From contig NZ_JBGMEB010000014.1 of the NCBI RefSeq assembly GCF_041447285.1, positions 1-64,000 on the forward strand: DNA of 64,000 nt. The letters run 5' to 3'. Shown one piece after another: positions 27,464 to 34,951 of this stretch. The stretch comes from Methanomethylovorans sp041447285. Lineage in GTDB: Archaea; Halobacteriota; Methanosarcinia; Methanosarcinales; Methanosarcinaceae. Within the stretch, counting starts at the first letter, position 1. Each line of letters starts with the position of its first letter. The notes beneath the pieces were generated by a model. That model searched no databases. It saw nothing but the letters and a program-made list of their open reading frames with translations, and was not told where the DNA came from. A program made the translations under genes and the position numbers.

Positions 27464-27929
27464 GTTACAACAACCTGGATAAGAAGAGATAATGCAGTAA
27501 TCTTTACTTTTTAAGTTTTAATATTCACTCTTATAATCATTTTGCTTCTGTTTTATGAGCTAATTTGTTCGTTCAGATAATTTCGTCTCATTTGTTTTGT
27601 GCTTTCTTATTCCATCGTGTTCCTTTGTTGTGTAGTATTTATATTTTTCTATTATCTCCTATTGGCATCAGGTAAATATAGGATAGAGTCTTTAAGAAAA
27701 TTTGTTTTCATATAGTGTCATAATAATGAAAAAAGCTCTATACTTCTTGATTCTTGTTTGTATCTCTATGGTTTATTGTAAAGGGCTGTTTTGTCATTAT
27801 TTCTCGCATATACTCTTTTCGAATGGTCTTCTTTCCTTCTTCTATATATACTTATCTTCAAGGGAAGCAAAAAATATATATGCTTCACTGATCTACTATC
27901 CATTATCGCTTAAGAAGAGGAGACGTCCG
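27464..27929. other. Divergent intergenic region with the mtbA promoter
   Basis: About 465 bases between the MtmB paralogue and mtbA. It carries TATA boxes TCTATATATACTT (near 27841) and AAAAATATATATGC (near 27870-27883), the latter flanked by GAAGC and GCTTC. The reading frame of mtbA stays open upstream to 27702 but the extra residues are hydrophobic and low in complexity, so they are not taken as coding. Confidence 0.55.
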
Positions 27930-28949
27930 ATGTCAAATTATACACCAAAAGAAAGACTAGCCCGTATTCTTACCGGGCAGGCAGTAGACCGAATGGCAGC
28001 CATATCTGTCACACAGACTGGTACCGTCGAACAAATGGAAGCTTGTGGCGCATTCTGGCCGGAAGCCAATGAAGATGCCACTCTTATGGCAAAGCTTGGA
28101 GAAGCAGGTCACACCGTTGTAGGTTTTGAAGCTGTGCGCGTTCCTTTTGATATCACAGCTGAAGCAGAGTTCTTTGGATGCAAGATAAAGGCAGGTACAC
28201 GTGAACAACAGCCTTCTGTAGTAGGGCATGTAGTAAAAAACGTTGATGATATTGCCAAACTTGAAGGCTATAACCTTGACCATGGAAGAATTGGTGTTAT
28301 CTGTGAAGCTATCAAGATTCTAGCGGACAAATATGGTAAGGAACTTCCTATTATCGGCAGTATGATCGGTCCTTTTTCCCTTGCGCAACATCTCAATGGT
28401 GATGAATGGTTTATCAACATTTTCACTGATGAGAACCTGGGTCTAAAACTCATGGAGTTCACAACAGATTTCAATATTGCATACGCAAAGAAAATGGTGG
28501 AGAACGGTGCCGATACTATGGTCGTTATTGATCCGACCGCAAGTTATCAACTCATAGGAGCCGAATTCTATGAAAAGTTCGTGGTTCCGTATCATAAGAA
28601 ACTGGTAGATGCGATGAATGAACTGAATGTGCCTACTGTACTCCATATCTGCGGGGATACCACAGCAGGCCTTGCCCTCATGGAATCATGTGGTGTGAAC
28701 GCCATCAGTATCGACCAGAATGTTGACCCCGCAACCGCTGTTAAGGCGGTACAGAAGGCAAAGATTGTTGGTAACCTGGACCCTGTAAATGTGCTCTGGA
28801 ACAAGACACCCGAGTTTGTTAAAGAGAAGTCAAAGGAAGTTCTTGATGCTGGAGTTGCATTGCTTGCACCAGGATGTGGCATTGTCAGCAAGACACCAAC
28901 AGTGAACTTGCAGGCAATGGTGGAGATGGCAAAGTTACATAAGTACTGA
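27930..28949 (+). CDS. mtbA: Methylamine-specific methylcobalamin:coenzyme M methyltransferase MtbA
   Basis: Moves the methyl group from MttC, MtbC or MtmC to coenzyme M, so it serves all three methylamine branches. From ATG 27930 it has 339 aa, the same as Methanosarcina MtbA, and starts with YTPKERLARILTG; AGAGGAG lies ahead of the ATG. It belongs to the UroD/MtaA fold with the zinc-thiol site His239-x-Cys241 (LHICG) and Cys316 (LAPGCG). The EAVRVPFDITAEAEFFGC block is the MtaA/MtbA signature. A hairpin near 28977-29005 probably ends the transcript. Confidence 0.95.
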   Translation: MSNYTPKERLARILTGQAVDRMAAISVTQTGTVEQMEACGAFWPEANEDATLMAKLGEAGHTVVGFEAVRVPFDITAEAEFFGCKIKAGTREQQPSVVGHVVKNVDDIAKLEGYNLDHGRIGVICEAIKILADKYGKELPIIGSMIGPFSLAQHLNGDEWFINIFTDENLGLKLMEFTTDFNIAYAKKMVENGADTMVVIDPTASYQLIGAEFYEKFVVPYHKKLVDAMNELNVPTVLHICGDTTAGLALMESCGVNAISIDQNVDPATAVKAVQKAKIVGNLDPVNVLWNKTPEFVKEKSKEVLDAGVALLAPGCGIVSKTPTVNLQAMVEMAKLHKY

Positions 28950-28976
28950 ACATTTCATTTTGCATGCTTGATTTTT

Positions 28977-29005
28977 GGGGATCATTTCTTAATGATCTGA
29001 TCCTC
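28977..29005 (+). terminator. Hairpin after mtbA
   Basis: GGGGATCA (28977-28984) pairs with TGATCCTC (28998-29005) with one G-T pair, 28 bases after the mtbA stop. Confidence 0.45.
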
Positions 29006-29044
29006 ATATATGCCACATTTTATAGTTTCTCTATTAGATTTTTA

Positions 29045-29092
29045 ACTTGTAAAATTACAAGTATTGCTCAAATGAATATTTTTACAGAGCTC
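29045..29092. repeat. Dispersed repeat, second copy
   Basis: Hairpin ACTTGT/ACAAGT (29045-29062) runs into GTATTGCTCAAATGA (29061-29075) and then TTTTTACAGAGCTC. The same order of hairpin, identical 15-mer and similar tail occurs at 73-126. It looks like a mobile-element terminus or MITE remnant between mtbA and the PAS gene. Confidence 0.4.
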
Positions 29093-29162
29093 AAAATTGA
29101 TTAATACTTAAACTAACAAACAAATAAGATAAGAATAAGTGTTTAGCTTTAGGGGGAATTAA

Positions 29163-30404
29163 ATGGGAGCTAACATATCCGGCAAAGAAGAGATACTTGA
29201 AAAGATTATCAGTAACGGTCCAGTTATTGCTTTTCTCTGGAAGGCAGAAAACACTGCCGAGGAAAAATGGCCCGTAGAATATGTTTCAGATAACGTAAGT
29301 CTTTTGGGATACACGGTAGAAGACTTCATTTCCGGGAGGCTTCTTTATGCTGACATAGTTCATCCGGATGATCTTCCAGAGGTAGAGATGGAACTTTCGG
29401 AGATCTCCCATGCTGGAGGTACAGTCTTTGTCAAGGAATACAGGATAAGGACTAAGTCCAGAGAGGATAAGTGGGTGAAAGAGCAGACGTTCATTCAACG
29501 CAATGATGAAGGGGTTGTGACTCATTATCAGGGTACGATTTTCGATATAACCGAACAAAAGAACAAGGAAATGGCCTTAGAGGAAGCACTGAGGAAACAA
29601 AGGTCCCTGGAAAATGCCATAAAAAATAGCTCTACTATGGTATTCCTGTGGAGGGCAGAGGAATTCTTGCCTACGGATTACGCTTCTGAGAATGTTTCAA
29701 AACTTGGTTATTCAGCTGAGGACTTTGTTCTCGGTCGTATTTCTTATAGCGATCTGATTCATCCGGATGACTATGAGACTGTCAAAGATACGCTTGCAGA
29801 GAAGTGTGAGGATGACACTGACCATTATACTCAAGAATATCGTTTGATGTCAAAGAAAGGAAAGATTTTGTGGGTAAGTCAGGGGACTTTTATTCAGAGG
29901 GCCAAAGATGGGAATGCTACTCACTTGCAGGGAATTATTCAGGACATCACTGAGCAGAAGGAAAAAGAGATCGCACTCAAAATAGCACTTGAAAAGCAGG
30001 CCGATCTACTGGACAGAAAACAAGCCTTTGAAACAATTGTCAACCATAGCCCTGTGATCGCTTTCCTTTGGAAGGCAGGTCCTGTTGATGAAATGGAGCT
30101 ATGGCCAGTTGAGTTTGTTTCAGATAACATAACCAAGTTCGGGTATTCTGTTGATGATTTCCTCTCAGGGGATATCCTTTATGGCAACATAATCAATCCT
30201 GAAGACCTTCTTGATGTGCAGACGGAACTTTCGGACATATCTCGTGAAGGCGGGACAGTCTTCGTCAAAGAATACAGGATAAGGACGAAGTCCGGAGATG
30301 AGAGATGGGTGGAAGAGCAGACTTTCATCCAGCGTAATGATGAAGGGGTTGTGACTCATTACCTGGGTGTCATCCAGGATATTTCAGAACGAAAGGAAAA
30401 GTGA
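29163..30404 (+). CDS. Triple-PAS sensor protein
   Basis: Soluble 413-aa protein made of three PAS/PAC repeats (about 10-132, 145-267 and 288-411) joined by short coiled-coil linkers (ITEQKNKEMALEEALRKQ and the like). Repeats 1 and 3 are nearly the same (NGPVIAFLWKAE against HSPVIAFLWKAG, and a shared end RNDEGVVTHY), pointing to recent internal duplication. Each unit has the FxWR/K, SDNVxxLGY and IHPDD marks also seen in the sensor at 14538, so the two are related. No output domain is present. ATG 29163 follows TAGGGGGAA. It lies between mtbA and ramA and may modulate a kinase or regulator of this island (inference). Confidence 0.85.
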   Translation: MGANISGKEEILEKIISNGPVIAFLWKAENTAEEKWPVEYVSDNVSLLGYTVEDFISGRLLYADIVHPDDLPEVEMELSEISHAGGTVFVKEYRIRTKSREDKWVKEQTFIQRNDEGVVTHYQGTIFDITEQKNKEMALEEALRKQRSLENAIKNSSTMVFLWRAEEFLPTDYASENVSKLGYSAEDFVLGRISYSDLIHPDDYETVKDTLAEKCEDDTDHYTQEYRLMSKKGKILWVSQGTFIQRAKDGNATHLQGIIQDITEQKEKEIALKIALEKQADLLDRKQAFETIVNHSPVIAFLWKAGPVDEMELWPVEFVSDNITKFGYSVDDFLSGDILYGNIINPEDLLDVQTELSDISREGGTVFVKEYRIRTKSGDERWVEEQTFIQRNDEGVVTHYLGVIQDISERKEK

Positions 30405-30428
30405 TGTAAACTGAAGTAAGTGAATATT

Positions 30429-30758
30429 TCAATTAGAAACACTAGCAAGGAGCACCCTTCGAGCGTTTGTGTCATCTGGATGATTGTTATTACTTTCATC
30501 CTCTCCTTCCCTCAAACGAAAGCAAAAGTAATCGCCTTCAAGCTTGAACTTCTCATGGGTGTGACATCCGAGACACAGACAATCTGCCTTTAATGATGGT
30601 TTGTGCTGATTTTTCCTGGCACAGAACATCATCCCATTTCCTGGATACGAAGAACATTTTGTACAGAGGCAACCTTTTGAATGATGGTATGAAGTACATA
30701 TACCAAAATACCGGCCATACGTTTGCCTGTTACTGTCAGTATGTTTTGAGGGACCCAT
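30429..30758 (-). CDS. Small Cys-rich DUF2769-like protein, possibly frameshifted
   Basis: The C-terminal two thirds carry CLCTKC, GMMFCAR, CLCLGC and a final YFC, the Cys pattern of DUF2769 proteins found in methanogens. The family normally has a short segment ending in xxxKCLC just before the first Cys pair. In this frame the preceding residues look random, while the neighbouring frame reads MAGILVYVLHTIIQK up to the same point (near 30672), as if one base were missing or two were gained. The gene lies downstream of ramA on the same strand. It is either a short intact protein from ATG 30758 or a frameshifted remnant starting at 30718. Metal binding is likely; function unknown. Confidence 0.5.
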   Translation of the reverse strand: MGPSKHTDSNRQTYGRYFGICTSYHHSKGCLCTKCSSYPGNGMMFCARKNQHKPSLKADCLCLGCHTHEKFKLEGDYFCFRLREGEDESNNNHPDDTNARRVLLASVSN

Positions 30759-30795
30759 ACATCATGTCCTTTGAAAGTGCCCAGCCTGCAAAGGT

Positions 30796-32436
30796 TCAAC
30801 GCTTTATTTTCAAGAAATGTTTTATTTTCAATATGGAATGGTTCATTGTTTGCTCGGGACAGATAGCAACACAACGTCTGCAACTTGTACCCAGACAATG
30901 CTGGCTGTCTATATTGGCAAACCTCTTACCGTCTCTTTCAATGATAATAACAGCGTCTTCAGGACATTCTTTTTCACACTTATGACACAAGATACATTTT
31001 TCCACTGGTGCTTCCAGGGTAATACCTATGTCTTGTACTATGTCTAAACCTTGTTTACCCACATCATCGATATCTTTTGAAACACGTCTTACTACATGCA
31101 CTTTTTCGAGGTTTGGGGGGAATGGTTTGATGTTATATAACTCAAGCATCTGGTCATAAATCTCTTGGGGCATTCCTTGTTGCCAATAAGATAGTTCACA
31201 GACGTATATATCTTTGAATGTCTCGCTCGTAGCCATCATAAGATGATCGGCATGAATTTTATTTGCCATAGACATGACATCGCATAGCTTGATAGGATCT
31301 ACAGCAAGCTTTCTTGCAAGGCCGATCGAAGTGTTGCCGAACTGGACAATGTTACTGACAAAACCTGGCACAGAACCTATATGCCTTGCTTTTTCAGCAT
31401 TTACATAGGTACCGGTGGCACCGGACATATAGACATATTTCAAATCGGAGTATTCAATACCGGCTTCTATCATGAGAGTCATATGGGCTGCCCAGATAGC
31501 ACCTATTGCCTTACCCACTTCTTCAACATCCTTATCTGTGATGATAATACCTTCACCCAAGATAATCCGTCCATCAGGAAGATGCGGCAACTTTTTAGTA
31601 AGGCCTTCTTTGATAGCCAATGCGATGGTTGAAATAACACCTGTTCCTGTAATACCTTTGGCCTGTATGCCGGAAGATTCAATGATTTCACCGGAAACCG
31701 GATCTATAAGATCTCCTTTTACAGCTTCCATCTTCTCATTGAGCACTATGAGCCTCCAGTGAGTACCCTCAAGGTTAACATCACTTATGGCTCCGGGACC
31801 AGCCAGCATACCACAGTTGATTCCCTGACCTTCAATGGCTGGACCAGCAGCAGCACTCGCAGTAATGATCTTATCTCCAACCTTTAGTGCCATTTCTGCA
31901 TTTGTCCCGTAATCTGTTACAAGGCAGATTTCATCTTGGTTTATAAAATCAGTTTCCATCATCATAGCAAGAGCATCAGCACCGATCTCATGTTTTATTG
32001 CAGGGGGAACTACTATCTCACAGTTGTTCATCTCATAGATTCCTTTGAAGATCTCGTTAGCAGGGAAGATCCGGGCATCTCTTTTCACATTGTGGACACC
32101 CAGCTTTTTCTGCTTTGTCTCTCCTGCATACGCAAGATCCAGGATCTCGCTGTTCTGGAAAAGGGATAATTGTATGGGATTACCACAAACAGCTATCCTC
32201 TGAATACTTGAAGGATCAACATCGAATCTTTCCAGCACTTTCTTAACAGCCTCTATCATTAATCCATGAGCTACATCCTTGCCTGTGTTAATGGCAAAAT
32301 CCAGATGGTCCATTACATTTCCTCCTGGAAGAGGATGGCCCATAGTAATCACAGTTTTAATAGTTTCCCTAGACTCGATATCTATGAGCTGGGATCTGAA
32401 ACCGCTAGTCCCTAGGTCCAATGCAATTACATACAT
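30796..32436 (-). CDS. ramA: Corrinoid protein reductive activase RamA
   Basis: ATP-dependent reduction of inactive Co(II) corrinoid to Co(I) in MtmC, MtbC and MttC. The 546-aa protein starts MYVIALDLGTSGFR, the ASKHA phosphate loop, and keeps the GHPLPGGNVMDHLDFA and VCGNPIQLSLFQN blocks of RamA. The C-terminus has two [4Fe-4S] motifs of the ferredoxin kind: CILCHKCEKECP and CLGTSCRRCVAICP. The domain order and length match Methanosarcina RamA. It is transcribed on its own from a TATA box near 32498-32510 and is convergent with the PAS protein. Confidence 0.96.
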   Translation of the reverse strand: MYVIALDLGTSGFRSQLIDIESRETIKTVITMGHPLPGGNVMDHLDFAINTGKDVAHGLMIEAVKKVLERFDVDPSSIQRIAVCGNPIQLSLFQNSEILDLAYAGETKQKKLGVHNVKRDARIFPANEIFKGIYEMNNCEIVVPPAIKHEIGADALAMMMETDFINQDEICLVTDYGTNAEMALKVGDKIITASAAAGPAIEGQGINCGMLAGPGAISDVNLEGTHWRLIVLNEKMEAVKGDLIDPVSGEIIESSGIQAKGITGTGVISTIALAIKEGLTKKLPHLPDGRIILGEGIIITDKDVEEVGKAIGAIWAAHMTLMIEAGIEYSDLKYVYMSGATGTYVNAEKARHIGSVPGFVSNIVQFGNTSIGLARKLAVDPIKLCDVMSMANKIHADHLMMATSETFKDIYVCELSYWQQGMPQEIYDQMLELYNIKPFPPNLEKVHVVRRVSKDIDDVGKQGLDIVQDIGITLEAPVEKCILCHKCEKECPEDAVIIIERDGKRFANIDSQHCLGTSCRRCVAICPEQTMNHSILKIKHFLKIKR

Positions 32437-32497
32437 GAGAGTTCCTTCAAATTGTATTTTTTACTTTTAAATGCTATGTTTTGTGTTAAAGGCACTA

Positions 32498-32510
32498 CTA
32501 TATATATTTT
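32498..32510 (-). promoter_or_regulatory. TATA box of ramA
   Basis: The minus strand reads AAAATATATATAG about 62-74 bases before the ramA ATG, so transcription would begin near 32470. Confidence 0.6.
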
Positions 32511-32784
32511 GTGTTTCAATATGTTGTGGGTGAATGCTTAACTAAAAAAATTAAGACGAAGCTACTGATGTTTATTCTATACTCGATTATGACATTTATT
32601 CTGTATTTCTAATATTACAATTTTGGTGAAAAATAGTGGTATTTATATTTTACTGTATTTGGTTCCAACATTGATCATTTCGATTAGCAAGGCCACATTC
32701 TTCTTGTTATCTAGATCTTATATTATTTCCCGTGGGCATGCTATTTAAATCCATGTTCAATAATTAAATAATTAGGGTGCTTTC
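32511..32784. other. Divergent intergenic region, ramA to hypothetical gene
   Basis: A/T-rich; a TATA-like GTATTTATATTTTA lies near 32639-32652 facing right. No coding frame is supported. Confidence 0.4.
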
Positions 32785-33165
32785 ATGAAAATTAATAATG
32801 ACCATATTTTAGTGGACGAGGATATCCCGTCGATCCACGTCACATTACACCAGTTTGTCGATCACGATACTTGGAGTCTATATCTTACTTTGCACGCAAA
32901 TGATATATTAATTGGCACTGCTTCTGCCAAACTAGGTAATTCCAAATATGATCAAGAAACAGTTGTTGCTGCAATGCAATATCTAAAAAATGAATATTTT
33001 AAGGCTATTGGTTCACCTATGCGATATGAAAATGGGAAACTCATATTTCTAGCACCTCACAAGGGTATATCAATGGATAAAAGAGCAGATTTGCAGGTTA
33101 ATAGACAAGAAAAAGTCAATTCTATGAATATGTCCGAAAAAATGCCGCAAAAGATATTTGCATAA
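32785..33165 (+). CDS. Hypothetical protein, 126 aa
   Basis: I do not recognise the family. ATG 32785 follows TTAGGGTGC. The first 90 residues look like a mixed alpha/beta domain (VTLHQFVDHDTWSLYLTLHANDILIGTASAK), and the last 30 are polar and Lys/Met-rich, probably disordered. There are no Cys residues, signal or membrane segment, so it should be a soluble cytosolic protein. It is 69 bases upstream of a winged-helix regulator on the same strand. Confidence 0.55.
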   Translation: MKINNDHILVDEDIPSIHVTLHQFVDHDTWSLYLTLHANDILIGTASAKLGNSKYDQETVVAAMQYLKNEYFKAIGSPMRYENGKLIFLAPHKGISMDKRADLQVNRQEKVNSMNMSEKMPQKIFA

Positions 33166-33234
33166 TTCCTGACAGCTTCCTAGGCGTTGCATATTAATAA
33201 GATCGATCCAAATACTTTTTAGGGAGGTTTTTTC

Positions 33235-33534
33235 TTGGAAGAAAAAGACGATCTTGAAGATGTTATAATGGCTAAGCCAGGTCCTCGCGAAGCAAAAAAG
33301 ATTGAACATGACATGCTTAACAGAGCCGCTTCTAATCCGGTGCGCCGTAAAATCATCAAGGAAATTGGTATTTACGGTGCTTCAAAGGAGGAACTTCTTA
33401 AAAACATGAGTATGCAAGAGGCAGCTTTCAAGTTCCAGATTGACTACCTCCTGCACCAGGAACTTGTAAAGGAAGATAATGGAAAATACCGTCTTACTGA
33501 TAAAGGTATTGAAATACTAGAAATAAGCAAGTAA
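33235..33534 (+). CDS. Small winged-helix transcription regulator
   Basis: 99 aa, likely DNA-binding. The start is TTG 33235 because AGGGAGG lies seven bases upstream and no ATG fits. The core (SNPVRRKIIKEIGIYGASKEELLKNMSMQEAAFKFQIDYLLHQELVKEDNGKYRLTDKG) is a typical archaeal winged helix: recognition helix followed by a wing and a final TDKGIEIL strand-helix. Target unknown. A hairpin follows. Confidence 0.75.
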   Translation: MEEKDDLEDVIMAKPGPREAKKIEHDMLNRAASNPVRRKIIKEIGIYGASKEELLKNMSMQEAAFKFQIDYLLHQELVKEDNGKYRLTDKGIEILEISK

Positions 33535-33547
33535 ATTTTTCATAAAT

Positions 33548-33583
33548 GGGCTTATCAGTTTAGTTTATTCATCAGGTAAGCCA
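33548..33583 (+). terminator. Hairpin after the winged-helix gene
   Basis: GGCTTATC near 33550 can pair with GGTAAGCC near 33576 with one G-T pair, 20 bases after the stop. Confidence 0.4.
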
Positions 33584-33667
33584 CTAACTATTTTATTGAT
33601 AACTTTTATGCCCTTTGAGCTTTTCTATTATATTTTTCTCAAAAACCATTTTACAATCATTGAATCA

Positions 33668-33689
33668 AAGCTCTGTTGAAAAGCCATTT
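33668..33689. repeat. Degenerate inverted copy of the dispersed repeat tail
   Basis: On the minus strand it reads AAATGGCTTTTCAACAGAGC, close to the AAATGAxxATTTxTACAxAGC end at 106-124 and 29071-29090. Only this terminal part is shared, and the 15-mer is not complete. Confidence 0.25.
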
Positions 33690-33729
33690 ATAAAAAAGAG
33701 GTTAATAAATAGGTTAAAAATGAACGATG

Positions 33730-33906
33730 TCACGTTTCAAGGCCATCAAGTGATCTCTTGAAATATGCCAATCGCATGTTTTCATTGACATAATCAGAGA
33801 ACTTGACTAATTCCCAGCCGTCAATACCCATCTTATTGAGATCTTCTTTAGTTTGATCCCAGTCTCCATATCTTACTGATCTGATCTCATATTCCCATGG
33901 TGTCAT
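33730..33906 (-). CDS. Small DUF4177-like protein, 58 aa
   Basis: Short frame from ATG 33906 to TGA. It starts MTPWEYEIRSV and has the pattern Lx2MGIDGWELVKF, which resembles DUF4177 proteins (a WEYK start and an LNxxGxEGWELV core, about 55-60 aa). The C-terminus (MRLAYFKRSL) forms the expected last strand, as in xxFKRP. The function of this family is not known. It lies alone in an otherwise empty stretch and is too short for many gene finders. Confidence 0.65.
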   Translation of the reverse strand: MTPWEYEIRSVRYGDWDQTKEDLNKMGIDGWELVKFSDYVNENMRLAYFKRSLDGLET

Positions 33907-34290
33907 TTTCCCAACTCTGTTCTTTTTTCAGTTCATTTTATTGTAGTGTATAATTAGAGTAGGAAGCTTCAGTATTTATAACTATCTAAAAAAGCAACTT
34001 GTGTTTAACTAAAGTAAATTTGATTTATTGCATCAAAACTGTGTTTTTAGATTTGATATTAGATTAAAACGATATTAGTTATGTAGCTAATGTTAATAGC
34101 ATTTAACAAAACATTTATATCTAATAATGCACATGTTCAAATTAAGTTGTGTTACAATCCCTTCAAAGTAGTACCTCCTTCAAATATACTTATGAACCCT
34201 ATGCAAATAGTTTTAATACCCAGTGAACTAAGCAAAATCTGTTTTCAATTGAAAGGATTGTAACCTGCTTATTCTTTTCAGAACGGTTTA
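33907..34290. other. Non-coding stretch with a long inverted repeat
   Basis: No coding frame is seen. It contains TATA-like CAGTATTTATAACTA near 33971 and the inverted repeat at 34151-34264. Confidence 0.5.
34151..34264. repeat. Inverted repeat pair around a 82-base interior
   Basis: GTTACAATCCCTTCAA (34151-34166) recurs inverted as TTGAAAGGATTGTAAC (34249-34264), 15 of 16 bases alike. The arms resemble the start of some archaeal CRISPR repeats, but there are only two, in opposite orientation, so an array is not supported. A MITE-like element or a long RNA hairpin is more likely. Confidence 0.5.
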
Positions 34291-34872
34291 TCATAACGCG
34301 AGAATTAACAGCATGAGCTCTGCACTAAGGCCTGCAAATACTGGTATAGATAAATTATCATCGATTCCTGATAAGTAAGTTTCAGTCAATGTAGCAACTA
34401 GGGCCATCAAAAAAGCTACAGGCAGATTCTTTAAAACTATAATCCCAATAACGGTATCTATTAAAAATTCAGCAGCACTCCCCTCTAAAGACTTATTCGT
34501 TCCCTTGACACGTGTTTTGCCTAAGGTTATACCTACAAGAGAAGCTGCCAAATCTCCAAAAGTAATAAAAAGTACTGAAGTAATTGCCACTTCCTTGCTA
34601 TAAACCCCTATCGCAATAAGGGAACCAAGAGCAAAAAAAACATGTCCGCCCATAAATGCTCTCTCTTTATCCCTAAATAAAAAATCAAATAAAGGAATTT
34701 TGATGCCTTTAGTAAGACGGAAATGCTCAATTAATAAAAGGAGTGCAAGATACAATATAAGCAGATTTAGTAATATCTGCTTCCCCAAATAGACATATAT
34801 TAGTACTATGACCAGAGACAAAAGATGAATGCTCTTGCGCAAGAGCTCTTTGATAATGATAGGTGTTGTCAT
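34291..34872 (-). CDS. SEC59/DGK1-type polyprenol or diacylglycerol kinase
   Basis: Integral membrane protein of 193 aa with about five or six hydrophobic helices. It fits the SEC59/DGK1/VTE5 family of CTP-dependent lipid kinases: RKSIHLLSL at the start, an FxxFGDLAASLVG motif in the middle, and the KSLEGSAAEF motif after GTN. In archaea members phosphorylate polyprenols such as dolichol or geranylgeraniol; the exact lipid cannot be told. It is 79 bases downstream of the glucan phosphorylase gene on the same strand. Confidence 0.75.
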   Translation of the reverse strand: MTTPIIIKELLRKSIHLLSLVIVLIYVYLGKQILLNLLILYLALLLLIEHFRLTKGIKIPLFDFLFRDKERAFMGGHVFFALGSLIAIGVYSKEVAITSVLFITFGDLAASLVGITLGKTRVKGTNKSLEGSAAEFLIDTVIGIIVLKNLPVAFLMALVATLTETYLSGIDDNLSIPVFAGLSAELMLLILAL

Positions 34873-34951
34873 TTGTCATTAAAAATGAAAAGGCAAATGA
34901 ATGCACGAAAGATCATCTGCCTGATCTTGTTATTGTGAACTATTTAACTTG

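Noticed and set aside
27702..27929. N-terminal extension of MtbA
   Set aside because: Known MtbA starts at the ATG 27930 with the right length and a ribosome site; the upstream residues are not conserved in kind and contain the TATA boxes.
34151..34264. CRISPR array
   Set aside because: Only two repeat-like arms, inverted to each other, without regular spacers or cas genes nearby.
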